Shown piece after piece: positions 21,159 to 33,641 of a DNA stretch of 37,489 nt. Location: contig JABVXV010000470.1 of NCBI GenBank assembly GCA_013365325.1, positions 1-37,489 on the forward strand, written 5' to 3'. Every line of letters starts with the position of its first letter. Positions within the stretch are counted from its first letter, which is position 1. The DNA comes from Dipetalonema caudispina. Its lineage: Eukaryota; Nematoda; Chromadorea; Rhabditida; Onchocercidae. The notes beneath the pieces are model-generated. The model worked only from the letters and a program-made list of their open reading frames with translations, was not told where the DNA came from and searched no databases. The position numbers and the translations under genes were made by a program.

Positions 21159-24100
21159 TTTCACTCTTACAGAGTGAAATATCTGAACATAATGTATATC
21201 GATTAAATTTAGATAATTTATTGTAATCATATATTTGATATCGATCATTCATTGATTGCTAAATGTGTCTATTTTAGCATTTCATATTCTCTGAAGTCAA
21301 AAATGATCCAGTCTGACCCCTTCCATCACGTAAATTTCTTCCAATACAAAGTGTAACGTTATCGCAGAAGAATTTACGTAGAACTTCAGTGTAGTACGTT
21401 AGGCAACATCCATGAAATTTATTTTTTTGGAGTGGGAATTCGGGAAATTTCACTACTTTTAAAATTCATAGCTCAGTTTCCCGCATTATAAAATATGTGA
21501 TCGGTACCAGAGCCAATTAACACACTTGATATCACAAATGATATGCGTATCTGTCCTAATATTAACTGTTTGAAATGAAATCATAATGACTTGTATTTTT
21601 ATCGAAAATGACAACAACACATCTCATTGGAAGAAAATACCTATTGTACCTTTAAGTTAGCATAATAGCTTCTCATCAACAATAAGCATATCTAAATTAC
21701 CTGATCATAAATAATGTAACAGAAAAGCTATATGAACCGTATTAAAGATCAGAATTCAAGAAGTGTGGAATTATGAGTTTATTTTGCATCTTTTTCCTCA
21801 AATCTATTAAATTAAATAATTGAGTAATTCATCCATTGTTCTTATAGTATATGAGAATTTTAAATGTGTCTACTGTTGATAAACACTTTGCATTCAATCT
21901 GTAAAACAGAGAGATTATAATGAAACAGCATTATCTAAAATTTCATGCGAATGTTTATTTACCTATTTTACAGAACTGTTTATTTTTTAATCCAAAATTC
22001 GAACATCAGAAAACATGCACTGAGCAATTTTGAATTAATCTATGATTCATCGAGTCAACATTTGTCCGTTAGAATTCTGTAAACATGATTCCCATGATTT
22101 CCCATAAAAATCAATGGATGAATTATTCAATTTTTCAAGCTGATAATTTTGAAAATTATAAAAATCAGGTTAACAGGCCAGCGCCATCTGTGGAATTGCC
22201 AAAAGACGTTTATGATACTAACCATCTGAATGTTTTCTTAAATTTTACGCGTCAGCTTGAAAGCCGTTGGTTTCGACTGCTTGATCTTAATAGCTAATAC
22301 CTTCTCGATATGCTTACTTAAAGTTCTGAAGCATATCTGGCTCGTTTTTAAAAATGAGTCTTGCTAGAGTCCTTTATATCAAAAAGCTTCTAAAAATACT
22401 CGTAGAAATTTAATTTTAGAGAATTTGATGTTTATATTATTTAACTCCAGCACATATCGAAAAAATTTTGCATGAATTTTGAAATCTTAATACATCGTTA
22501 TAATTAAATTAAACAATAACAAACAATTTATCTAAACAGTAAAAAAGATTATCACTCATTATCAATTTATCATCCTTACGCAAAGTGACGTAGAGTTAAC
22601 AGCGATAAAATATTGCAAACAGATAAACAGTAAATGATAGCTCAGCAGATTGTATATCATAATTACGCATAGCTTTTCATGAAGTTTAATTTAATCGATT
22701 AATTTGAATTCGAATTGCTAATTAAAATGTGAATAGTTAACAGAAATATTCCAGCTCTTGTCAACGACTTATATCATTGCTCGGATGATTTGATTAACAA
22801 ATGTTTCATACTAAAAATAAGCAGTGGACAAATTTTAGGGAAATTCAAGTAAGATAATTGTACAAGGAAATAAGGTATCATTGCTTAATTGAAAAGTATA
22901 AAATGCCTTTAGAAGTATGGAAATCAAGAGAAACAAACATTTTCGACGTTTTATCGATGACGATCAAAGAGGGCAAGAAGGGAGGAGGAAAGAGCACATC
23001 TGGTATACTAGTTTCTGGATACAAACTGTACCACTGGAGGTGGTCACGATATTTCAGTGATAAATAATGATATTTTCATTTCAACCGGTTTTTTTGAACG
23101 AAATCTAGTACTGCAACAAATATAATATTTTCAACTTTAATCTTACTACTATTAACAGCAACTATCAAATAAGCATTAATTTCGCAAAAAAAAAAAAGAA
23201 AAAAATAATAAATAATTATCAGAACACTGCAAAGACTCTGTTACCATGAATTCAAATTTTTTAGTTATTTTTTTGAGTTTTCGAATCAAATTTATGCAAT
23301 AAATCCTTAAGTGTAGAAAATTCAAAAATTTAAGAAATTCAACAATTTTTTTCTACTGCCCTTTTATCTTCTATTCAAAAAAGATTTTATTCAAAGAATA
23401 ATTTGTCTAAATTTCAAGTACAAAATGTTATATTATCGGGAAAGATTTTGTAAAACTGCTTCCATAAAGACCGAAGAGTACACTTCTCTCTTCTCCTGTT
23501 GAATTAGAAATTTCCGATTCTGTTTTTGAAAATAATTGTTCATTTTTTCCAAAGTAATTTGGCAGAAAAAAACAGTCGTTTATAAAAATTCTCGAAAATT
23601 TAATGCCGTTTTTTGCAGTATACTCAATTTATAAGGAAATTTTATTTTCTGCCAAAGAAACCTGTAATTGTCAATTGTTAGTTCATGCAACAAATGGGTT
23701 TGAATTATACTAAAATAGCTCAAATTAGACCAAAAAACTTTGATTTTTTCTTTGGTAGAATCGAATTTTTCACTCAGAATGACTTTTCAGTTAAAAACTT
23801 CATTTTTAATAGCTTGCGAGCTTTGTCAGTTTAAGTAAAATATATTTTATCGAAAATTTGAGAAAAACCCTCAAACTCCACTTTTTTACTTTCAGAATAT
23901 TCTAATAAACATTACGAATTTTCGATGACACTACGTAATGCATAATGAAAAAGTTGTCTTGGAATGCATTAAAAATCGAAACTTAATAAAAAAATATTAA
24001 AATTGGCCGATACGTAATTCGATAATCCTTGTAAGCTTACGCCAATCATAAGAAATAGAAAATAAAAAACGTTGGCAAAAATATTATGGCTGAAATTTTG

Positions 24101-25597
24101 TACATCTCCACAGAAGATAATATAACTTATCTTGCAATACTGTGAAAAAAAAAAAATTGATAATTGAAGGTGATGTTGTTGACATAATAATTTCTAGAAA
24201 TCAATAAAACTGTTGTATATCTAGAAATAAATGCCTAAAAACCGGACCGATGATGATTGCATCAAAATTTCGAAGCATTGTTAAGGAGGGCAAGTTTTAG
24301 TCATTTTTTTTTTTTCTCTCCTACCACTTAATCACTACCACCATAATATTATTAATTCTTTTCCTTTGCTACAATGACAATCATTCAAAAATTATAAACT
24401 CAAAATTTGACAATTTGAACAATTAGCAAGAAAGATAAGAACGTTACAGCTGCTTAAAATAATCTCCTAGTGAATCTGTAACAAACTAAATTTAATAATT
24501 ATTTTCAATTCATTCTTCAATAGAAATTGAGAATTGTTGAATTTTTCGTGGATTTTTTAAAACATTCATATTCTTAAATTCAAAACATGTAATCTGCAGA
24601 TAACAAGAACGTATAAGCCTATGTGTTGAAAGGATATCATCGGATCAAACTGAATGAAATGGAATTTGTTAATACTAATTTTATTTATCGTACCATTATT
24701 CAGCCATATCAGAGAGAGGTGTAATTCTCAGTTATACTACGTGAGACTGTCTAATTGATATGATAAAGTCTTCCGTTCAAAATTAAATATTTTCGAAATC
24801 ACACAGTAAAGTTTGAGAGTTAAAACCTTCACATTCATTCTGAAATCACGCTGAAGGAGTATTATGGCAGTCATCGAGTTGAAATATTTTTCACATTGTG
24901 CACCATATTTTACATCATATCTTATCTTATTTTGATGGTTTACAATCTTTGCAGTCTTTTACAATTGGCCATAGACAGGTATTCAAATTTAAGAATACAA
25001 CTGTCCTGTGTAATTTCAATTCCAACTTCAAACTGAAATTCTTCTAAAAAATATGTTTCAAATTAGTGATAAGATCGAAAATTTTCGTAGTGCTACCATA
25101 CGACTAGTAGATGGACCACAAAAGCGGAAATTTGAAGTGATGGTTTTTTTTTTCTTATTGGTGATGGATTATTGTTCCGCGGGGATTTCAATGGTTAAGT
25201 TCTATTCGGCAATAATTACAGATATATCTTATTGGTTGGGATGGAAATCTTCTTCTATTTTGGTTTTATTTTAGTTGTTAATGTTGTTTAGATAGCGGAA
25301 TGAGCTCCACACAATGCGCACAATTTTGAAACATTTTGAATTGTCAAATATTAGCCAAGCATCAGTTTATTATCACTAATCGTTTTATATGTCATATCAG
25401 TCATGCATACGTGCGATAGTGTTGTATATATTTTCACTTGGTAGTTTACTTTCCGTGTTTACCTGAAATATTCGGTTAATAACCTCACCATCTCATATCA
25501 GATATTGTTGACTCATTGTAATCGCTTCCTTATTTTTATCACTTTCAACTTTCACTTCCTGTGATTTTTTACAAATTTCAGCCTGCAATAGTTCGAC
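21159..25597. other. Divergent 4.4 kb intergenic region
   Basis: This lies between the divergent starts of the CD36-like and TMX2 genes and presumably carries both promoters. It is strongly AT-rich, with many poly-A/T tracts (for example near 23185, 24145 and 24306). Three open frames (22085-22297, 22858-23067, 25053-25274) are somewhat less biased than their surroundings, but none has a recognisable motif or clear splice partner. No RNA gene is evident to me. Confidence 0.45.
25571..25580 (+). promoter_or_regulatory. Probable 3' splice site upstream of the TMX2 start
   Basis: CAAATTTCAG ends 17 nt before the ATG at 25598 and is preceded by a T-rich tract. I see no coding exon upstream that would join in frame, so it fits spliced-leader addition or a 5' UTR intron. 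Confidence 0.45.
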
Positions 25598-27569
25598 ATG
25601 CAATTTGGTAAGGCATTAACAGAGGTGAAAAAATTGGCGACAGGTTATTATATCGGTGGTATTATATTGTCAGTCGCTTTCTTCGTCTTAAAGATTACGA
25701 ATGTTCTGTGTACCTTCGTTTTTGGTGTGGAAAATGAATGTGGTCTTGATCGAGTAAGTCTCTTTGGGAATCTTTCGTATTTTCAAAACTTTTTTAAAGC
25801 AAACATCCCACCAATATCACTAATGCTTTCTTTCTCATCACATGTTCGTGCTGGATCTATAACGTAATTCAATTTAGTGTTATGTTATCACGTGTATCAA
25901 GTATCTTCAGCTAACGAATTTTACCAGCCCCTTAAATATGAGGTTTTTAAACTGAGTTCAGTGAATTAAATACTGTCGACAACTCATTAAACATTTGCAT
26001 ATGTAAGATAGGTTTACCGGTTAATACGTTAGGAATTATGAGATGTAGTAATGCTAGTTCACCACTTAATTTGTCACTCAAATAGCAGACATTTCTGTTG
26101 TCCATAATAAAATCTATTATAGAGAGAGCATGAGATTATGGTATTCCTTGCTATTATGGTATTTTATAAGAATCGGAAGGCAGCAAACTGGATGCACTGT
26201 CTCTCGAATATGTTTTTGTTCTGTAAATTAGCTAATATTTTCCTATTTTTACGAGCCGACCTTATTGCTGGTGTTGTCTACATCTGTGTTTGTTTGAGTA
26301 AGCTCATTTTTTTAGTTTTTCAATTCCCATATAAGCGGATACTTAACAACAAAGCATGTAATGTTAATTGCAAAAGAACCGTTCATTTTTACCTGAATGA
26401 ACCTTGTAAAACTCTCGAGGTTGTTTGATTACTCACTGCAGCGTGGTCTCCGGTCGATCAGGGAAGAGTGGATGAAAATATGAGCAAGTAATTTCTGGAA
26501 AAGAATGGTTATCAAATTATTCAAATATATCAAGTTATTTCGTTTAATCCCTTAATTAGTCAGTATTTATGTAATTTTCTGTGTGAACTCGCTTGACTAA
26601 TTAGTCTTATAAAATGTATCAAAGAAAACGAAGTTTTTTTTCTTACTACTGTTCTTGCAGTACATTCCGTTTTCTATCCAGAACCAGTTTGTGCGGAATC
26701 AGAGAGAACAATGATTTATAACAATACAGAATTACATGTAAGTTTAGACATTAATTTTTTTTTTCTATATTACACAATTTTTTTGATGAAGCACAATTTT
26801 TTAGGAGGAAATTCAGCGAAATACAAAAATAACTTGGTTAATTTATTTTTATACCTCTTGGTCGCCAGATTGCAAACACATTTCTCACGTTTTTGCTGAG
26901 TTAAGTGACAGGTAAATAATTCTTGCCTTTTTTTCACATTTTTCGAATTCATTCGAGCTTCTGTGATTGGTTGATGAAACTATCAGTGTAAATTTCTAAG
27001 CATATTATGGTATTTTTTTAAGGTTTCATTTGCCAAATCTGAGATTCGCTAAAATAGACGTGGGAAAATGGTCTCAGGAAGCGAACAGATTCCGTATTAA
27101 TATACATCCAACCAGTAGGCAGTTGCCAACGGTATATTTAACTTGTTTTGGGCTATTTGATTTCAAATTTTTAAAAGTGCAAGTGCTGAAGTCGAAGACG
27201 TGCATGTTTTTCTTTTGAAAAAAGCGTTATTTCACCCTTTTTGCAGATTTCGTTGTTTAAAGACGGTAAAGAGATGCAGCGACGACCTGCAGTACATAAC
27301 CGACGTGCTCTACCTTTTGTTTTCACTCAAGTAGGATGGATTTTTAACACTTTAAGCATAGTTCATCCCACGCTGAGAAATATTTATATTTATATTTCGA
27401 TAAAATCGCTCTTACTCTTCATCTTAAACTGAAATTTGCAACTGTGTTCTTCCAGGAGAACTGCATCCTTGCATTCGATCTAATTAATTTGTATGAAGAA
27501 TGCAAGTCAAAGATGACAAAGCACGAGAAAGAACAGTTCATGAATGAACAGTCGAAAAAAGAAAAGTAA
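25598..27569 (+). CDS. TMX2: Thioredoxin-related transmembrane protein 2 (TMX2) homologue
   Basis: Seven exons: 25598-25753, 26123-26297, 26661-26737, 26805-26911, 27023-27131, 27247-27330, 27456-27569; 273 aa (human 296). Hydrophobic segments lie at about residues 18-42, 56-68 and 90-115. The thioredoxin-like domain follows: ITWLIYFYTSWSPDCKHISH with S156-P157-D158-C159 where classical thioredoxins have CxxC (human TMX2 has SNDC), then FAKIDVGKWS and the conserved cis-Pro stretch RQLPTISLFKDGKE. The protein ends in KKEK, a KKxx dilysine ER-retrieval signal, so ER membrane residence is expected. With one cysteine it is unlikely to be a dithiol oxidoreductase. AATAAA follows at 27764. Confidence 0.92.
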
Positions 27570-30500
27570 AGCTAGGTATTTTGTATTTAGAATTGTTTGC
27601 AAAGAGCTTTATATGGTAAGATTTATTCATCCGTAAATCATATTTTTGGGAAAGAGCTATATCTGTTGATGTTGAGATTTTTCTGGTTCAAATTAGATCT
27701 AATCAAATCATAGGGATTGCCACAATTTAGTACTTGTTTACATATTTTTAATTATATGTGCATAATAAATACTGTTGTATTCTGAAAATCTGTTTTGATT
27801 AAACTATTGATCAATTTGCTTTCGAGTCTACTGCAAGATGCACACTTTTGCGATGGTAACAGGGAGAGAATTGGGAAAAGCTGAAGATGAAAGTTAGAAG
27901 CTAAGATGGGTCTGAAAAATTTCTTTTGCGAAAAGTTCGGATTTGAGAAATTTTAAAAAGTGCCAACGAAATTGCGGGATATTTGAATGAGTCACAATTT
28001 ATCTGTATATTGTATCAAAAATGTTTGAAGTTCCTTCACTTCTTTCCCCTTATTTGACGACTAAGATCACAGATTATAGAATCAACGATAAAATAGAAAG
28101 AAGGACTATTTCAAGGTACAAATGAGGGATAAGGGTGGACTGCATTGGTGTACTCAATTAGGATTTGTTAATAGATTGTGTCAACTGCTGTTCAATTGTA
28201 GCACATGCTTTTAATCCCTTCCGGATTAAGTATTACATAATGTGCATATTGTACCGCGTGCGTATCTTAGGATTTGCATTGATTGTTTTGTTGTTTATGA
28301 AAATTGAAATGGATAATTCTTATCACACTCCGTCGTTTATTAGCTGTTCTAGTCGTGATGATAATGTAATGACAGTAATATTCTTTGTGTTTAACAAAAA
28401 CCTTGTACTTTGATGATTTTTTTTTTTCTTGTTAATTCTCTGATACGCTTAATGGTTCAGCTAAGGGAAACAAGAAAATCAGCGAAAAGATTTTTCATAA
28501 CGATAAAATTCCCATATTATACTTTGTTTCCTTTCACTATAACAAATTTTCTTAATGAAACTCCTGCAGGCCTTTTTCTTAATCGAAGAAAACATTCTAC
28601 CATTATTATCATTGAAACCTAAATGCTTAATTGCTGCTTAGAGTTATAAGAAGGACCCTTGAAATACATTGGTATTATTAAATGGTGAACAATGGTGGTT
28701 CATTTAAATGAATAGATCCACTTCAACTGACGCAATTCCATCCAGCGAGTTTGATATGATGTATTTTGGATAAGTGCAATGCTGACTAAACCCTTCATGT
28801 CAACAATTTAATTATAATTCATTGTTGTATTATTGCTCGAACTCACTACATTATCTATTTTATGTGCGAGGAAAATTACTGTTACTAGTCTACAGTCTCT
28901 ATTTATGAAACATTTCTTCTCAAATTATTTCAAATTTTTGTAATCATTTCGGAACCAAATACCAAATTTTATGTAGGCTTTAAGATTACTTCAATAATTT
29001 GAAACTAATTATTTCGGTTTATGTGATTGTAGTTCTGCGGGAAAATAAGAAGGGATTTGTATCATCTTGTAAGTCATAATTTCAAACAAACAAGTTGAAA
29101 ATGAAAATTAAGTGAAGACAGTCGGAACATAAAGACTTAATTAGTATCGATGGTACCTTGAGATAGTATAATTTTCAAAAGCAATATGCTGAATTGTATC
29201 CGAAACATTATTCAATATTACAAACAAAAAAATAATTGTAATTCTCAGATTGCTTTACTTTTATTTTTCCATAGTAATTGTCGTCCATTCCTGTATTTCA
29301 AAATCTTCTATTATGGTTGGTAAAATGACAAAGTACTTTAGAGCAGCAAACTACTTAAAACTAAATTTAATTAGTTTGACTTTGAATTATTTATAAGTCT
29401 TGAAATACGAACAATTATTATTCATATTTTTAATTTTCTTTGAACATATCATTCGTTTTCAAATGACCCTGTAAGATTCAAATTTAGTAACCTGTTATTA
29501 CATCAGTATAAAATTATCGAATCTTTTCTTCCAACAGATATGTAATTAATCAAAGTATTTAAATGGGAATGTGTGAAGTACTGCAATCGGTTAGGCCATT
29601 TACCGTCCCGTTGTAACTCATTGTACGAATACCTAATCCATTTCTTACCTCTGTTCTGCTTACAATGTAAACATAAGAAATAATAGAATCACATGACCAG
29701 ACAAACAAACTATAATATCCATTAGATCAGATCGGTTTATTGCTTGATTGATGAAATAACTCATTTTCTCCTTCTCAAATATACTAATTGTTAATGAAGT
29801 AGATAATTAACTGGGGAAAAGGTAAGCAATCGAATAGACAAGTAAATAAACCGATGAGTAATAAAGTGATTAGCTAAATGACTAATTAAACTATCTTTCT
29901 TAATATTAGTGCTTAATTTCAGAAGTTTGATACCTTTAAAAGAGATAAACAAGAAAAAAGCTAATTGTCATAATTTCTAGCAATATATACTTACATGGGG
30001 TAACCTTATCCTTATACCATATGGTCGTATTAATCGCTTAGCATAAGTAATCATCACTCAAGCAAGTAACCCTAACCCTAAATTATTTGGTCATTAGTCC
30101 ATGTTTTAAAGTATTCCCATCTGTGTGTGTATGTAAATGTTTGGAAATTTTTCTTTTGAAATTCATCTTCCTATTTCTATGAAATTCATAATTTATTTAT
30201 AACTTTCCATATTTTTTTTTTCCAATAAATTTTTTCTGATACTTTGTAAAGAAGTATTTCGAAAATGATCGTTATATTCGATAATGTTTATTTATTGAGA
30301 AACACCTGCACAATTCAAATTGCTAGAAGGTCGCTTATTAATCTTTTTATCAAGTCTACAACGATTTCATCCTTACAATTTTATCAGATTTTTCTGGTAT
30401 GTTCTCAATAGTAATACTATTTCTAATTCAGATGTAATCTGTTCTCCAGATTTTGAATATACAGGACTTCGACCATTTTTGACCGGAAAACTAACAATGA

Positions 30501-30738
30501 TTATTTAAAATGCATCATAACTAATCCTTCTACCACTGAAACTGAGACCGCTAATTTTGTGAATAAATATTTCCGGTTTTTATAAATATTGTTTTTTTTT
30601 TCTTTTCATTTTAACAAAATTGGAAATTTTCACACTTTGCTCGTTGTTTGTTGATTTCCAACTCTCTTCCAGTAAAGTGATCCATTAAACATTGTCTTCA
30701 ACCAACACATCAATATCCAAAAGTTTTGCCTTCTCATC
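27570..30738. other. Intergenic region between the TMX2 and bHLH genes
   Basis: About 3.2 kb. The TMX2 polyadenylation signal is AATAAA at 27764-27769. Beyond that I see only short AT-rich frames (28165-28413, 28410-28622, 30320-30508) without motifs. The last part, including CTCTTCCAG near 30663-30672, is probably the 5' flank of the bHLH gene, with a possible leader acceptor. Confidence 0.45.
27764..27769 (+). promoter_or_regulatory. AATAAA polyadenylation signal of the TMX2 gene
   Basis: A canonical hexamer about 195 nt after the TMX2 stop, followed by TACTGTTGTATTCTG, a U/GU-rich downstream element. Confidence 0.5.
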
Positions 30739-31909
30739 ATGTCACAACAATATCTCTCAAAAAATGGGAAACAGACAAGAACAAGGAAAGGAAGAGAACG
30801 AAATGTTTTATTTCATGAATTGAAACGTAAAGCGGCAAATGAACGAGAGAGAAAACGGATGTACAGGTGAAGATGATAGTATGATTAAACTTCGCTGGCT
30901 GTTAAGAATGATTTTTAGAGATTTCTGTTTGCTAAGGTATTTAAAAAATATTTGTTATAATCCTCAACAAATATCTAACTTAGTTTACTAAATAAAAATT
31001 ACTTTTCAATTTAATGAGATTCAATCAAATGGATTGTAGTATCAATGAAGCTTTTGACAAATTACGTCATCTTTTACCATGGTTGTCAAATGATCGAAAG
31101 ATGAGCAAAGCTTCTACGTTACGAGAAGCTATTCGATATATCAAACAGTTGAGCCAATTATTGAATGGTGAACCGCCTAGTCCAAAAAATACATCGTCTG
31201 CAACTGCTGTTAAATCAGAAATTGAGCGATCATCGCTGATTATACCAAATTCGGATGGTATATTGATCTTAAATATTTCCAGTCAATTAATATTTCATAA
31301 TTATTCATTTTTCAGCTTAATTCATTGGATGTTAAAGCAAGATTAATTTCACGGAATTTTAAATTGAAATTTCAAACTCCCTTTAACTTTTAAAAGAAAT
31401 CATATTTAAGCTTTCTTTAATTTTAAGAAAACGAAACTTCTAATTATTTTCATAATCTAAACATCTTATAACAAGAACCATTTCCAATACCGATTTGAAT
31501 ATGTCTCAATGAAGTCTTTATTCAATTTTAAATTGAAAAAGTTAGAAAAGAAAAATAATTGAGCAGAAGCTTACTACCTGACATTACTAGGAGGATGAAA
31601 CTTTGAAGCTTTCTCTATATCTTGAAAAGATGTAAATATATTAGCAATATCAATACATTTTATTACGATTCTGAATATCAAACTTCTATACTTAATTTTA
31701 AAGTTTCAGGCCGTCTACCAATGAAATTTGTTGAACTGTCCTGCAGTAAAACACCAGGTGATTATGATAGCATAATCAGGACGGAACATGGTACAGTACA
31801 GGGCAGATGTACCAAAGTATGGATACCTAGCATGTGTGAAAGCATGATGAATTTCGAGAATTACGACCCTATCAATCATCGATATCTATTACCATTTAAT
31901 AAAGAATGA
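30739..31909 (+). CDS. bHLH transcription factor
   Basis: Three exons: 30739-30866, 31040-31257, 31710-31909; 181 aa. The basic region is at about residues 30-41 (KRKAANERERKRM) with the N-x-R-E-R core and the E-box-contacting E37. Helix 1 is INEAFDKLRHLLPWL, the loop SNDRK, and helix 2 MSKASTLREAIRYIKQLSQL. I placed the exon 2 acceptor at 31038-31039 because this gives RERKRMYSINEAFDKLR, the standard spacing between basic region and helix 1; an earlier AG at about 31017 would insert seven residues. The pattern fits tissue-specific class A factors of the Twist/Fer3/Ptf1 type, but I cannot assign the subgroup. Such factors bind E-boxes as heterodimers with an E/Daughterless protein. The C-terminal exon (LSCSKTPGDYDS to LLPFNKE) has no domain I recognise. 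Confidence 0.88.
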
Positions 31910-33641
31910 TATAATTTAACACTTCAGATTTCATTTCCCATTTTAGTACAACTAACATAAAAAAAGAAAAAATGAAGTGAAGAGCCAATTGCGCTGTTGT
32001 TATTGCTTACATTGCGAATTTTTATTAGTTACTTTAGTATTTAATACTATTTCTGTGCCTATGAATGAATTACGGGTTGAAATGTATTTTAAATTGGAAT
32101 ATAATAAATGGCACATAATTATGGCACTGTCTGCTAACATATAATCTTTAACCTTAACCTAAATATAACTATCATTTCCAAAGGTTACATGTCTATCTTT
32201 AATTGAAAACTTACAGTCTACTTAATAACACGAAAGTAATATTAGAAATAATCTCGCTTGTCCCAGCTATTTCTTTCAATAAATCTTCATAAACATCCAA
32301 CATTTCAATTTATCTTGATGACAATGTGCCGATACTGATTTCTGAGTTATCAGCATTATCAGAGGATGAAAAGGTTAAATTTACGAAAGTGGTAGAGGAA
32401 ATAATTGGAAATGTATTCAATAATTGCAAATACCAATGAGCTGAAAAAAAAAAAAAAAACCTGCAGAAATTTTTGGGAAGCTCTTTTTTCAAATATTTAG
32501 GAAATGTAACCGAATGCACTCAAGACAGTCTACTAATCTCTGAGAGATTAAAACTCGAAATTTTCCAAATATAATTGCTTCTAAATATTAAAGTGTTAAG
32601 AACTAAGTGTTTAAACAAAATTGTTAGACAAACAACAAAATATCACCGCAAGTATACTTCGAATAAAACAAACAAAGTCAGAAAATCTGTAGAATCAACT
32701 CAAAAATCTTTTTAATTTTGCGATTATCTCCTCTTTCCACATCAATCTACTAAACTATTGTGAAAAAGTAAATGACCAGGTCGTGAAAATAGGAAATAAA
32801 ATGAGTCCATCGGTATATTCACAACTTTTTCAAATATCTACTGGTCTTTAATTACTTACATGCAAAAATTCTATATCTCAATTCTCTGGCTAAGGTTAAA
32901 AATTTTTCTCAAGTTAAAAGCATCCTGTCAGAAATTTCTGACTGTTCCAAACGAAAAAGTTGAACAAATCTCAAATGATTCATACGGCTCAAAGATAAAT
33001 TATCACAAGAAATGTTAAATTAATCCTATTTATCTGAGCAATTTCTGAAAATTTTATGATAGTTTTCCAAAATATTAAAGATAACCTAAAAGAATGTAAT
33101 TTTGGCTTAATCAACAGATGCTCAAAAAGATTCTTGATTCAAATAGATCAACACCTAATTTAATAGCTTTCTGGCTTTATTGAAGTTACTGGAAGTCAAT
33201 TCGATCTCTTCTGATATGAAATATCAAAATCTCATAAAATTACTTGTCGACAAGTATGACTTGTTATACTAAAAAATTAGCAAAAGTTTTTTGTCATCCA
33301 TTGTAAGCGAAACTTTTTCTGCCGTGAAAATTTATAATCATAGAATTATTTTTATGTTTATTGAAATATAGAAAGGTGGAATGTTTTTCGTATGACATGA
33401 ACTTGTTGTTTGTGATATGAGTAATGTTGGATCATTTTTCTGTATGAATAAATGAAATTTCAAGCAGAAAGAGAAGAGAGGGTGGATCAAAATGTAAAGA
33501 TGACGATCAGAAAAATCTTCTTAACAAACATATATTGGCATGATCATTTTGCTGTAAAAAAGGTAAAGGATTATTCTCCCAATTCGAAAGATTTCAATTG
33601 TTGCTGTCACTTTCGCTCAAATTTCGTTCTTGAATGATAGG
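31910..33641. other. Intergenic region between the bHLH and Ly-6-like genes
   Basis: About 1.7 kb of AT-rich sequence with a poly-A run near 32443-32459. Open frames at minus 32310-32519 and plus 33452-33637 show no motif. I see no gene. Confidence 0.45.

Noticed and set aside
25053..25274. Open frame upstream of TMX2 as an extra first exon
   Set aside because: No donor joins it in frame to 25598, and the TMX2 exon has its own ATG behind an acceptor.
26448..26489. Possible TMX2 exon after CACTGCAG, reading TWSPVDQGRVDENMSK
   Set aside because: It fits in phase but hits a stop at once, whereas the exon at 26661-26737 fits the same phase, keeps the frame and joins smoothly to EEIQRN.
28165..28622. 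Two overlapping open frames between TMX2 and bHLH
   Set aside because: Low-complexity AT-rich translations without motif or splice support.
30067..30081. CCCTAACCCTAA-like repeats suggesting a telomere
   Set aside because: Only two units occur in the middle of ordinary sequence, similar to short chance occurrences near 17388 and 32150.
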